From Auriscalpium vulgare (lineage: Eukaryota; Basidiomycota; Agaricomycetes; Russulales; Auriscalpiaceae), in NCBI GenBank assembly GCA_019915015.1, contig JAHBBC010000085.1, forward strand, positions 1 to 27,556: 27,556 bases of DNA. Direction: 5' to 3'. Numbering within the stretch: position 1 is the first letter of the stretch; each line of letters begins with the position of its first letter. The notes below the pieces were generated by a model. The model worked only from the letters and a program-made list of their open reading frames with translations. It ran no database searches and was not told the DNA's origin. Below, piece after piece: positions 1 through 10,342 of the stretch. Position numbers and translations under genes: made by a program.

Positions 1-67
1 GGGGAGCTCAGAGTAGACCGTTTTCGTTTCCGTTTCGTTTTCAAACGCCTTTCGTTTTCGATTCGGC
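1..67 (+). repeat. Left terminal inverted repeat of the Harbinger element
   Basis: These 67 bases match the reverse complement of 3320-3386 with no mismatch. It starts GGGGAGCTCAGAGTAGACCG and continues as a pyrimidine-rich run of CGTTTT/CGTTTC-like motifs. The match stops at base 68 (C against G). Confidence 0.97.
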
Positions 68-198
68 CCGCGGCATAAGTGACCCGATGTGTGACAATCG
101 TGTGACTTTAGGTGACGCTCGCGTTGTGCGGCGTCTTCGTGTCTCACACACTCATTCCCTCGCGATACCTCCTTAATCTACACTCTCCTACTCTCTTA

Positions 199-1795
199 AT
201 GCCCCGGAAACGCGGCCGCTCGGACTCCGACCAGCCTGAGACAGCTCCGGGCAAGAAATCCCGTGAGGAGAACATCAGCTGGGGCACAAATAAGAAGCCA
301 AATGAGCTGCTCCTGCAGCTCATCACGGAGCTCGAACAGCCGCAAAATCGCAAGGTTATGTTTGGTAACAAGCGTGGTGAGGTATGCAGGTGGCCCACGC
401 ATCATCTGGGCTTTGTTACTGACATCTTTCCAGAAGAAAAGCGGAGAAAGTAAGGTCGCAGCGGGTCAGCGGCTTGCTCGCATCCTCTGGAAGGATGCTC
501 CGGACTCGGATTTCGTCAGTCTGGGAGCAAAGGTGCTCGGGAAAATAAATCAGTATGTCCATACCCTTATTGGATGCCTCATACGTGCTCACAGGCTTGT
601 GTAGGCTACGCATCACCTATCACTCCAAGGTTCGGCGCATTAAGTGCACGGGTGGAGGTGTCCTCACTGGGAATGAGGCCATCGTCGACACAGGTGATGC
701 CGACGATGGTCCAGATGAGTATTTGGTCTGCTACATAGGGCCAGATGGCCCATCCGAGGATACCGATGCACGCCACAAGAATATCTGGCGTAAGTTCATT
801 TTGTGATCTCCGATGAGCACGCTGGAGGCTAACACATCCTGTGCAGAGGAGATCGAGGCCGAGTTCGCTGTCTTCCCCCGAATTCACGCGATCCTTGCCA
901 CCCGCCCAAATGAAAACCCGATCATCATCACGACTGGGGTTGGTCCGGACGGTCACCGCACAGTGCACTATCAGCCTCCCGACGACGCGCCACCTGTGCG
1001 GCAACCGCGCGAAGAGGACATAGACCCCGTCCTACGCGTTCACGATGGCCCGGCGCCTCTCGCGCAAGACTCTTCTGCGACCGCACCCGGCCCGGGATCG
1101 CCACCGCAGACGCCACACACTCCCAAAGAGAACCGCGTGCCGCCCTCGTCGCAAGCAAGTGCGAAGAAGACTCCCGCACACCTGTCGGAAGAGAAGCTGG
1201 AGAGCTTGAAGGGTCGCTTCAAGCCCACGTCACGCACCGGCATTCAAGACATACTGAAGGAGTCCATCGAGTAAGTAATACTAGTTGTTGGTAATGCACG
1301 TGGACTAATTCATGTGGCAGGCGTAGCTTTGCGGTGTCAAAGGAAGAGAACATCCGCAAAGCTGTCGACAGGCTGCGCGATGACATGAATAGTCTTCGCC
1401 AAGACGCTCGCGATCGCCACGACCGCCTCTTTCGTGAGCTGCAGATTGGCTTGTGGACGAACGATGAGTATCGCCGCAAGTCGGAAGCACTTGACGATGA
1501 CCTTCAGCTGCAGCTTCAAGATCTCCGTGAAAATATATCGCGCCTTCAGAATCCTCCTCTGGTTGTCGCCGCCGCTACGCCCGCTCGTTCCATCTCACGC
1601 ACGGGCTCTATGTCAACCGCTGCATCGACGCCTTCATCTCTGCCGCGCGCATCGACACCTCCGGATGATGAGCCCGAGAGCGAGATGACAAGCCAGAGAG
1701 AAAATAGTCCTCCCTGGGATGAGAGCCAGTTGGACAGAGATCTTGGACGAGGATCATCTGTGGTTCCAGACGAGTTGGAGCGAGGCTTAGTCTGA
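199..1795 (+). CDS. Harbinger accessory protein (Myb/SANT-like ORF1 type), five exons
   Basis: Exons 199-381, 434-552, 605-789, 847-1270 and 1321-1795 join in frame into about 461 residues. All four introns have GT..AG ends and are 50-57 nt long. The N-terminus is basic (PRKRGR, a likely nuclear signal). Residues about 25-130 (ISWGTNKKPNELLLQLI, then GQRLARILWKD and LRITYHSKVRRIKCTGGG) have the spacing of the Myb/SANT-like DNA-binding region found in such accessory proteins; this is resemblance, not a proven domain. The middle is proline/serine-rich. Around residue 310 a charged helical stretch (RLRDDMNSLRQDARDRHDRL) looks like a coiled coil. In known Harbinger elements this partner recruits the transposase to the ends and into the nucleus; here that role is inferred from position. 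Confidence 0.8.
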
Positions 1796-1910
1796 TCATT
1801 TTGCTTTTGTCCTTTCTAACTGCAGCCTCTCATTTAATGCTACACAGTCCTTTCTTCTTTCTGATTATATCTCTCTTACTCTTTACAATCTCAGATTTAA
1901 TCTTGTTCAT

Positions 1911-3234
1911 TTATACAAGTCCTGCTCGTTGAGCGGCTACTATTTCTGCCACAAGGCCACGTCTCCTAGCCTCGCAATCATCATCCTCTGTGATATCATC
2001 ATCTATAGGATCATCTGGCTCCCCCCTATCGTCCTCTTCCTGAGCACGTGAGTGCCAAGTCGCAAAGCTTGTCCCACTCGCCCATCCTTCGATGTCGAGC
2101 ACTGCGTTGTGCAAGATGATGCAACATGAAATCCACCGACACGCTCGTATATGGTCCCGATTGTAACGGATATTGAGCCGTAAGCCACGAAGGGATTGCC
2201 ATCGGCCCTTGAGTGCACCCATGGTGTGTTCAGAGCGAACGCGTAGGCGAGCTACGTGTTTGTCGAATAAGGCATTTGAGCGGTCTAACGACGCTGGTTT
2301 CTTGTGAACTGGGATGGTCCGCGAGCTGACAGGGTACGCAGAGTCACCCCATGCAAACTCGTCACCTCTGAAGAACCAGTCGGTATGCTTGACAGCTGCA
2401 GTATGCTCAAATGCAGATGCATCATGAGCAGAACCGGTCATGCCAAGCGAATAGTCAACGATTCGTAGATTCGACGGTGTATTGCCAATCTGTGTACAGA
2501 TATGTCAGTCAGGAGCTATTAGAAGATATCCAGCATACCTGGACGTTGAACCCATAGTTGCACTTCCTTGTGTAGTACGCGTCACCGTCGAGGCCGGGGC
2601 GACTGTACAGGACAACAATTGTCCCGTCGTACATCACCCATCCCTCCCTCCAGGTGGATCCCGTGAAACCAAGCTGCTCATCAATCCACCTTTTCTCGAC
2701 CTCTTTCTCCTCCTCTGTTAGCGGCCGTACAAACATCCCATGCAAGGACATCAGCGCCTCCTGACATCTCTCCGTGTATAGCTCCACAGCGCCCTCTGAA
2801 CAGCCCGCTGCACGGCTGATATCCTCGAGAGATGCGCCATTGCCATAGCGACCCATACGGTACAGGGTCACCGCTAATTGCGTTCGGATATCCTCCTGCG
2901 GGGTGTTCGAGTTGTTCTGGAATACGGGATGACCCTCGATGAGGCCAAGGATAGTGTCGAAGACGTGGGGAGAGACACGGAGCATGTTGATAAAGCGGTG
3001 GTGATGGGCAGGATCCTGTGCATACTCCCATGCAAGCTGGAGATTGCCGGCTTTAACGACGGGAGGACGGGGGTTGATGTAGCGGGAGGATAGGATGGTG
3101 TGAAGGATTGAGCTATCGCGTTGGAGCTGCTCCATCATAGCTGTGGCTGAAGATGGAGGCATGAGTGCCATCTGGATAGCCATATATGTGATGTATGCGT
3201 CGATAATCTCATCGTGGTAGGTAGCACGGGCCAT
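1911..3234 (-). CDS. PIF/Harbinger transposase (DDE_Tnp_4 / HARBI1-like)
   Basis: Two exons on the minus strand, 3234-2539 and 2489-1911, are joined across a 49-nt intron and give 424 residues, a normal length for the family. The catalytic triad can be placed at Asp203 (MYDGTIVV), Asp281 (WGDSAYP) and Glu319 (RSEHTMGALKGRW), in the order and context expected of HARBI1-type nucleases. A helix-turn-helix-like stretch lies near residues 115-160 (EDISRAAGCSEGAVELY). The C-terminus is acidic. There is no internal stop or frameshift, so the enzyme looks functional. The start is the first ATG in frame, 86 bp from the right inverted repeat. Confidence 0.93.
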
Positions 3235-3319
3235 GGCTGGTGGAAGAGCTCGAAAGCAATGGCGGCGGTGTCGCGCAGCGGCGTAGATTGAGTGACATTA
3301 TGTAATATCACGCCGGGGC

Positions 3320-3386
3320 GCCGAATCGAAAACGAAAGGCGTTTGAAAACGAAACGGAAACGAAAACGGTCTACTCTGAGCTCCCC
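3320..3386 (-). repeat. Right terminal inverted repeat of the Harbinger element
   Basis: Perfect reverse complement of bases 1-67. It ends in GAGCTCCCC at 3386, which marks the right boundary of the element. Confidence 0.97.
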
Positions 3387-3431
3387 TATTAATAAGCTGC
3401 AGTCGACTCCGCAGGCAAACGAGGTACTCAC

Positions 3432-5125
3432 GCGTCACCAGCGTAGGTGTTCCAGCACGCGTCGTTTAGCTGCAAGGCGATGTTCACGATGGTCTGGTTG
3501 TTGGTCAACTTCCCGCCTTCAACGGAAGTTAGTCCCGTACGCAAGATAGAGCCATCGGACGCACCCAGTAGCCAGTTTCCGGCGTAGAAGCAAGCCAAAT
3601 GCGATCCCACATGGCGGATTTGTCGATTGTCGTCGAAGTCGGCAAGATACACGTGGTTACCAACCGTCGAGGTCTACGCACTTCCGTGAATACCACTTCC
3701 GGGAAAATATATCACGGCACTGACCTTGATCAGAGTCGTGATAGACGAGTCCACAGCGGTGAGCCACGTGTCCGCAAACGTCTCGTCGTCGGTGTTTGAG
3801 AGCCGCGCGTATTTGATGAGATATTCGAAGTAACTGTCAGATCCTCCACCCCATGTCTAGTAGCGCAGAGTCAGCCCCGAAGACACTGGGCACATGTGCA
3901 CTTACGACATAGCCGCCAACGGGAAGACTCGTCGCTGGATCGATGCCTTGGGCAGCCAGACCTGATCAGACATTTGGTTGAGGCGCACTGAGGCCGAGTA
4001 CAGAATGATAGAAGTTCGAACCTGGAAGTGGGGCGGGCTTCCTGAAGCATCAGAACGACGTCCAATTCAGACGTCGAAGTCATCATGCACTCACGTTTGT
4101 CGCCACCTTCAACACAGAGCCTTCGGCCAGCTGTCGATACGTGTCGTTGCCCGTATATTCGCTCAAACGAGACCACTCAAGCGTCAGCTGTTACCGCAAT
4201 GTCAATGTGGGAGCGGCAGGACGTGGAAAGTCTTTCACTCACTGTGCCAGCCTCGGCAATATTCGACTAACCGGGAATAAAGCAGATAATCAGACGACGC
4301 CCTTGTGCTCTAACAAGCACGAAGCATCTCACCGTATCAAGCGTGGGAGTGTTTGTACTGAAATCTACGAAGCCATACGGGATGACGGTGCCCTTCGACT
4401 GCTATCAGCATGGTGTAGGCCAGGATCTGGAGCAAGCGCGCGATACCTGCGACCAGCCAAGCGATAGCCTGTCAGCGAGTTCCTTCGCCTTGTCCACGAG
4501 GAAAGGGAACTTCTTTCCGCTCAGCTCGTACGCGCTGATAAGCCCGCCGACGTAGCGAATGGTGCTCTCGAAGAGGCTGCCGGCGCGTTCTTTCAGCGCT
4601 GATGCGGCATATCCCCAAAGCGCGGTACGTACCTGACAGTGTCCGCCGTGTTCGACTCGTTGAAGTTAATGCCTTGTGTGAAGTTGAGCGCCTCGTTGAA
4701 GAAATCCTACAGCCACGTCATCGCCAAGATAAATGCTCGTAGACAATTACTCACAGTCAACCCCATGATGTACTGCCAGAATTCGCGTCAACACACGCGA
4801 ACGGTCTGCGAGGAAGTCGAACGCACCATGGTGCTCATCGCGTCGACGATGCTCGCACCCCAGCCATTTCGGGGATCCTCGAATGTTTCGCTCAAGGGCT
4901 CGACCTCGTCGTGCCCGAAAGCAAACTTCCTGGGAAACCGTTAGACGCATGAGCGAACACGCGAAATGTGTCACACCTGTAAGATTGGTAGCTTTCGGTG
5001 AAGATGTTGACGACCGCCTGACGATTGGCGGCAGCGCTGCGTGGCAGTCCCAACCCCTGCTTCTGGACCTGTGCTCCCCATGCGACGGGGAGACACAAAA
5101 GAGCGACGTGTGCGCGAATCTTCAT
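3432..5125 (-). CDS. Secreted GH47 alpha-1,2-mannosidase, 3' part cut off by transposon
   Basis: Thirteen exons join in frame: 5125-4977, 4929-4827, 4772-4755, 4706-4633, 4576-4447, 4401-4333, 4266-4243, 4187-4095, 4037-4022, 3961-3906, 3856-3725, 3673-3565 and 3516-3432. They give 352 residues where about 500 are usual. Family GH47 removes alpha-1,2-linked mannose from N-glycans. Residues 1-18 form a signal peptide (ALLCLPVAWGAQ). Family motifs follow in order: NGWGASIVDAMSTM, STIRYVGGLISAYELSG, SNIAEAGTLTLEW, TWGGGSDSYFEYLIKYARL, HVGSHLACF and ACWNTY; the last two hold the conserved cysteines. The C-terminal catalytic part is not in the window. After 3432 a donor (GTGAGT) opens an intron, and the Harbinger element begins 45 nt later. 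No internal lesion is visible, so the insertion is the only visible damage. Confidence 0.88.
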
Positions 5126-6181
5126 TGAGCAGGGAGCGGGGTGTTAGTCTGTGAGGGGAGCGGGCTCGGTGGGCGAGCGACACGAACGATATGCAGACGA
5201 GGTTCGAGATACTTATATGTTTTCGGGGCATGGCCCCATAAAGTCCGGCGGTCAAACCGCGGGCCCGTCCTGGATGGTATGGGTGTAGCTGCTAAAGATG
5301 GAGCTAGGATTGCCGTGTACGCTTGCAGGCAGGTGACCCGATCGGGCGGCCGCGCCGGAAGAAGCATCGCTCAGTAGCACGCTTCTCCCAGCATCCTCGT
5401 GGCCTTCGTCGTGGCGGGTCGTCCGCCGTGATGGACGGGAAATGTTGAGCACCTTCTGCTGCCGCGCCGACATCTCGCCCGTACGCGTGGCCCATTGTCG
5501 GAAACCTGAGCGGACTCTGTCAAAATAGAGCAGAGCGGCGACGCTGGCCCGTAGGACTAGCTTCGTCGACTAACTTTACCGGTCCGTCTCTTTATCCGAG
5601 ACGTTCTTCCAGGGTTCGTCAAATCCAAATTGAGCCCCCGGCTGCATATGTCATATCATAGGGCAGAAAAGACCGTGCAGGCCTGGATATCGATAGCCAG
5701 TCATGCGCTCGCCTTGGACCATAAGATCAGGAGTGAGAGCCATGCGGCTACCAACTAACGTGGGGAGGTCAGGAGACAGAACAGTGCAGGTTCGCGTGCC
5801 TTACGGCAAACATTACTCTTCTGCCTTCGATGGTGCACACGCATGTCATGGACACCTGTAGCATCCCGTGAGTACTGCAAAAGCTGCTGAAGAGCAGGGC
5901 ATACGGTCGATTGCACGATCCCTGGGAAAGCAAATGCCATCATCCATCGTAGTGAGCGCGGTTGTGTAGAATGAAGAAGACTCGCAGATCTTTAATTCGC
6001 GGGTAACAAACACGCCGTAAACTCCGGCTTCGAGGGTTCTACATTGGCTCACATGACATAGATAAGTATAAGATCTGGCTTAAAATCCTGACGCGACGCT
6101 TGTCGCTAAGTTATTTCTCTTGATAGAAGTCCTCGTCGCCCACATGCGTGATCCCATGCCTGCAGGCCACACGTATCAGCA
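5126..6181. other. Intergenic region between GH47 promoter and F-box gene 3' end
   Basis: It holds the GH47 upstream region on the right side of its start codon and the 3' flank of the F-box gene. The short reading frames here have no recognisable motif or splice continuity, and I see no RNA gene or repeat. Confidence 0.5.
5212..5218 (-). promoter_or_regulatory. TATA-like box of the GH47 gene
   Basis: On the minus strand this reads ATATAAG, about 90 bp upstream of the GH47 start codon. Spacing and match suit a fungal TATA box; no experimental support. Confidence 0.45.
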
Positions 6182-8699
6182 TTAGTACTCAATAGCATCG
6201 ATGTGTGCAACGTACTTCTGCTTCAGATGTGAGACGAGTCCGTGGAAGATCATTGATTTCGAACCTCGTTTGCCGGCGTCGGGTGCGACGACGCAGTGCC
6301 GACAAACGAAGTTACGGCCCTCTTGCAGTTTCTTGGCTTCGGGCGTCCGGCCATTGACCTTAGCGTACAAGCCGGCTTCATAAGGCTTATTCCCGATGAT
6401 AACATTGGCTTCCGTCGGGGAAACCAATGCAAACTGCATATCATCGTGTCGCTTGCAGTGTCCGACCTTAGCGACCGCAATTCAGCACATGCACTTACAC
6501 GAAAAGGCAGGGGCTTACCAATCTGCGGAGATCCATGACGATAGCTGGGTCGCAAGACTTGCACGCAAAGACAGCTGCGAGGCCCTCCAAGGTTCCCTTC
6601 GCGGCTTCGTCCTCAGCCCTGCTTCCAGCCAGAACCACAGCGCGGGAAATCGCGTTTATACCCTGGGAGCCTCGCGGATCAGTCCACTGTCATACGTGCA
6701 GCCGCCAGACGCAGCCAGCGCACAAAGACACGCACCTTCTGATCAGGAATGAACTGGTCTGCCTTCCACATCAAGCGCTTTCGCATCTTCTTGTCGAGAC
6801 CCGGGCATTCGTGCGCGCAAGCCCCGGCGAAGTCCAGCGACTGAGCATCCGCATACTTGTTCGATACATGGTGGCATCTCTGGCATATGAAACGCGCCGT
6901 CACGCGGTCGACTGGGTGGAGGACTTTGGACGACGCGTTCTTCCAGCGCGGGAAGCCGAGCACCTCACCGAGGTCGCTCCGCGCGGCCGCGACCCACTTT
7001 TCGAGGTCGCTTTGTAGGAAGTCGCGGATCGTGTCCGAGCTCTTCAGTTCTTTGTCCACGCCACTGGCGTCCGTGTCTTTGGCCTGCATGAGCTTGATGA
7101 CGGGCAGTGAGCGGAAGCTGGTCAGCGTGGGGAGCACCGCGGGCTTCCCGGTGGCGGCCCGCAGGCGCTCTAGGTGTCGCGCGACGTCGTCCAGCCGCAC
7201 TTGGTACGCGTGCTCCTTCTCGCGACGTACGCGCTCCTCTGAAATGTGCAAAACTTCGCCTTCGATCTGTGCCCGTGCAATCTCGAATGCTGGCCAAATC
7301 ACGTCAGAAGGAGCGAGTGAGGATTTTGAAGAGGCGGACTCACAGAACAGTGGTACCTTCTCGAGAGCATTACAATGGGCGCGGTGCAGTGCGCCGTAAG
7401 TCGGCGAATCGAGAAGGCTCTGCTTATCCCACCCTTCGCGGTCGGCGATCTCTAGGGCACTGGCAAATGGCAACGTTAGCGGCCGGAAGAAAATGCTGTA
7501 GGCTGTGGTGCGCACAGTTTGATGTTTTTCTTCCTTATTTCATTAGCCCGGTCATCCCATTTCTTACGCCACTTGATCAGGATGCATGCATGCTGCCGTG
7601 GCGAGTCAGTCTACGCCCGGACGTGGTGGGCTATAAATGCTGACCTTTTGTTTGGCTTCCAGCGAGAAAACGTCCTGAAGGTGACTCTGATGCGAGTAAA
7701 GACAGATTGTTCATCACAGGGTCGTGGAATCGCTCACTTCTTGCCATTCGTCCACGGACAGCCCCAGCGTCAATACCTTGTTATACTCGTCTACCGCGGA
7801 AGCATATTCTTTCTTGCGCGCTGGGAGATAGACGTCTGAGCTGCCGTTCGCGATCCACAAATTAGGACGCACGTAGTACCGTGTGACGATACATCAACCA
7901 AGGAAAGCTCGCTGGAGTACGTCAGAAGCATGCGACGGATGTCATTGATTTGCATACAATTATCCAGTCTGATAATGTCTTCTTCCAAACGGGGGATCCA
8001 CGACAAGATAAACTGTTCCAGGGGACTGGATGACATGACGTTGGTCGCCAGCAATTCGCTTCGAAGGGAACACGACGGTTGACATTGATGAGGCAAAGTG
8101 TTACTGTAAGATTACTCACGGTAAGCCCTTCGTACGACACTCCGTCTAGACAAAGGCGGGTAAGATCAGCCCAATATCACAAAGGGGCCCCACTCACCTT
8201 TCCGCACAGTCGAATGCGGAGTGCATACGAGAAGTACATATTGTTTGTGGACTTGTTGCACACCTGGTCGGACGCGCACCGAGTCAGAATCCATCGCCCT
8301 AGGGCCATCCAGATTGCGACACACCTCGCAGGTCCCTCCATCGAGAACAAAGGCAGCATGCGCCGGTTCGCTCATGCCCGGGGGCGGCGCTGGCATCTCG
8401 CCGACATGGCACTGCTCGCGCGCGCGTCGCCATATTGACGCGTTCCCCGGATTGCGCAGCATTGCGTGGAGATGGCGGTTGCACCGTGTGACTGCGAGCA
8501 CTTCTCTGGGTGACGGCACATGTGTCAGGATCTCGGCGATGATCTCGACGGGCATCGCGTCGAGGGAGGGGTGCGAGGATGTGGCATTGGCATCGGTCCG
8601 TCGAGTGGTTCTGCGCTTCTTGCGTATGCGCGGAGGCTTGGGGGCAGCCTCAGTGCTAACAGTCGCGGTGGCATCATTTGATAGGAGCGGCTCCGACAT
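6182..8699 (-). CDS. F-box protein with C-terminal Cys/His motifs (possibly broken)
   Basis: Minus-strand gene starting at ATG 8699. Residues 24-34 are a basic cluster (RIRKKRRTTRR). Residues about 45-93 form an F-box (LDAMPVEIIAEILTHV ... IWRRAREQC), the Skp1-binding module of SCF ubiquitin ligases. Exons 8699-8325, 8263-8198 and 8145-8120, then one from 8058, join in frame and create CEVC and ALRIRLCGK. Later coding blocks are clear: YVRPNLWIANGSSDVYLP (about 7880-7700), HLQDVFSLEAKQK, the long stretch ending at 6736 (HPVDRVTARF, CQRCHHVS), then 6662-6519 (CKSC) and 6466-6182 (GHCKRHDDM, CRHC, HGLVSHLKQ). These resemble large F-box proteins expanded in Agaricomycetes. I could not join the frame near 7890-7980 or near 7500-7530: either unrecognised introns or frameshifts. 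Confidence 0.7.
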
Positions 8700-10342
8700 G
8701 TCTGTTAAAAGAGAGTCAGCTTCTAGCACCAGTTCGATCTATGGAAGAGCAGGCTCACTCATTGTTCGTAAGTCGTAAGTAGTGAAGAACTTCAAGAAGG
8801 CGAGTGGCCTGCTCGCTTGCCTCGCGCCTTCCGATAATTGCCGTTTCCCACGCACCTCTCTCCCGAGTCAATGACAAGAGTCACCGGGCTGTTCTCAAGC
8901 TGACCTAGAACAACTCTCGCCTGTCAAATCCAGCCACCGAGACTACTCTGTTCTCGTCTCTATGCATCTTTAGCTTCGGTAGGTTTCTTGCACACCGCTC
9001 AACTTGACCTCTGTGCGCAAGTCAGACTATGTCTATCATGAAGGTGCTTGACCGCGAACACCCACTGCTATTGCTGGGAGTCTAGCAACTGTTGCAGACA
9101 GCGATTTATGCCTCTTGTCTCTGTAAGGAATGGTATCTTTGAAGCAATTTGATTTTCTTTCGAAGGATGTTCCTCTAGCCGCCGGACTCAGGTGGACGGT
9201 CCGACACAGCAGCCATGCCCTGGCGATGGAGGTAACTGGAAATGGAGTTAAGCGACATATGCGGTGATCCGACGACGGTGACACTCACCAGTCGTGACCG
9301 ACAACCGACGTATCATCGGGCGTGCACTGCCGTATAAGTTCATCGGCCTTACAGCTCAACTCAGCCCGGGACCGCCTTCATAAAGCTCCACGTGGGATCG
9401 GACACGGAGCCAGCCCCCGGCACATGGCGATGGTAGATAGATACCGAATGCTTTGACCGTACGTATCATTGATAAAAACGAGGAAAAATTTGCGGTGTCC
9501 ACGAGGCTATTGTTTTCAATTTCGAAGGGAGTCGCGCCGCTGGCGTTGTTCTGCCTTGGCCCCCACTAGTGCTGCTCAAAGATGCTTCTGTTCGTGCCAT
9601 TCGTTATGCCTTATGAAGCGCAATATCAAAATCATGCCGCAATCCACTTGGCCGCTGATAATAAACTTGAACTTGACGGATGCTCGGCGCATCAGCGACA
9701 GCGCCGACAACTATGGTGGATCCGGTTGATTGCCGTGGCCGCTGAGATTGACCTCAAACCGAGTACTATTTTTTCTCGCAAATGCCAAGTAATACACTGG
9801 GTGTGCCACCACCGCCGCAGGGCCACCGCCAGGGATGACTCGGAGGCGCTTGAGTACCACTGCCACCATGTCGTGTCTGAATCGTGCGGCCTGTTGTACT
9901 CACACGCCGTAAACATGCGGCCGAGCGACGTTCTTGGATTACAGACATAGGAAACGTGTTGGCACGGTGGAGCAGCAGAGACAATAGCAGGAAACTCTTG
10001 GTAGTAGTCTCGTTGTACTCTGTTGTGCAGCGAATAGCTGTGCATGGGTCTTTCTAGCATAAGTGCCGCGGCTTCGGAACGGAAATCTTCCTTTTGTTCG
10101 TCTTTCCGTAAGACACCACAACAGGCGGCCCGACAGTTGATCAATATCGCTTGGGCGGTGGCTAGCCTCGTGTACTAAAGTTACGTACGCGCCACCGTGC
10201 CGCTGCGACTGCACGTTGTTTACGCGTTGTTTGCCCCGCGTCACGCGTCGGCCGCCCCTAAATTAGGTATATAGCTAGATTTTGAAGTCCCCGTCCCCTT
10301 ACCCCGTCCCTTCATGATCAGTTGCCCGCACCCTTGCCCACG
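8700..10342. other. Long unassigned region upstream of two divergent genes
   Basis: It contains the 5' flank of the F-box gene (a possible extra 5' intron ends in TTTAACAG just before its ATG) and the promoter of the gene at 10343. Reading frames on both strands around 9469-10144 reach 120-150 codons, but their translations show no domain, signal peptide or low-complexity protein pattern, and no splice sites extend them. I see no RNA gene, terminal repeat or tandem array. Confidence 0.45.
10268..10274 (+). promoter_or_regulatory. TATA-like box of the PHD/chromodomain gene
   Basis: TATATAG lies 69 bp before the ATG at 10343. This distance suits a TATA box and supports choosing 10343 as the start of the gene. 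Confidence 0.5.

Larger units (their letters stand above)
1..3386. mobile_element. Complete PIF/Harbinger-type DNA transposon
   Basis: The element is bounded by perfect inverted repeats at 1-67 and 3320-3386. It carries two convergent genes whose stop codons are 115 bp apart: an accessory DNA-binding-type protein (+, 199-1795) and a DDE transposase (-, 3234-1911). This two-gene layout is the known organisation of autonomous PIF/Harbinger elements. Both genes are open throughout after splicing, so the copy looks intact. The window begins exactly at the left repeat, so the expected 3-bp target duplication cannot be checked; the base run to the right of the element is tattaataag. It interrupts an intron of the GH47 gene to its right. 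Confidence 0.9.

Noticed and set aside
5570..5630. Possible tRNA T-arm (GGTTCGTCAAATCC)
   Set aside because: No matching acceptor stem, D-arm or anticodon arm could be laid out around it.
6857..7643. Plus-strand frames of about 180 codons opposite the F-box gene
   Set aside because: Arg/Ser-rich antisense shadows of a clearly coding minus-strand exon.
9469..10144. Overlapping frames of 86-150 codons on both strands
   Set aside because: Their translations lack domain motifs, splice continuity or compositional signs of coding; length alone is not enough in GC-rich DNA.
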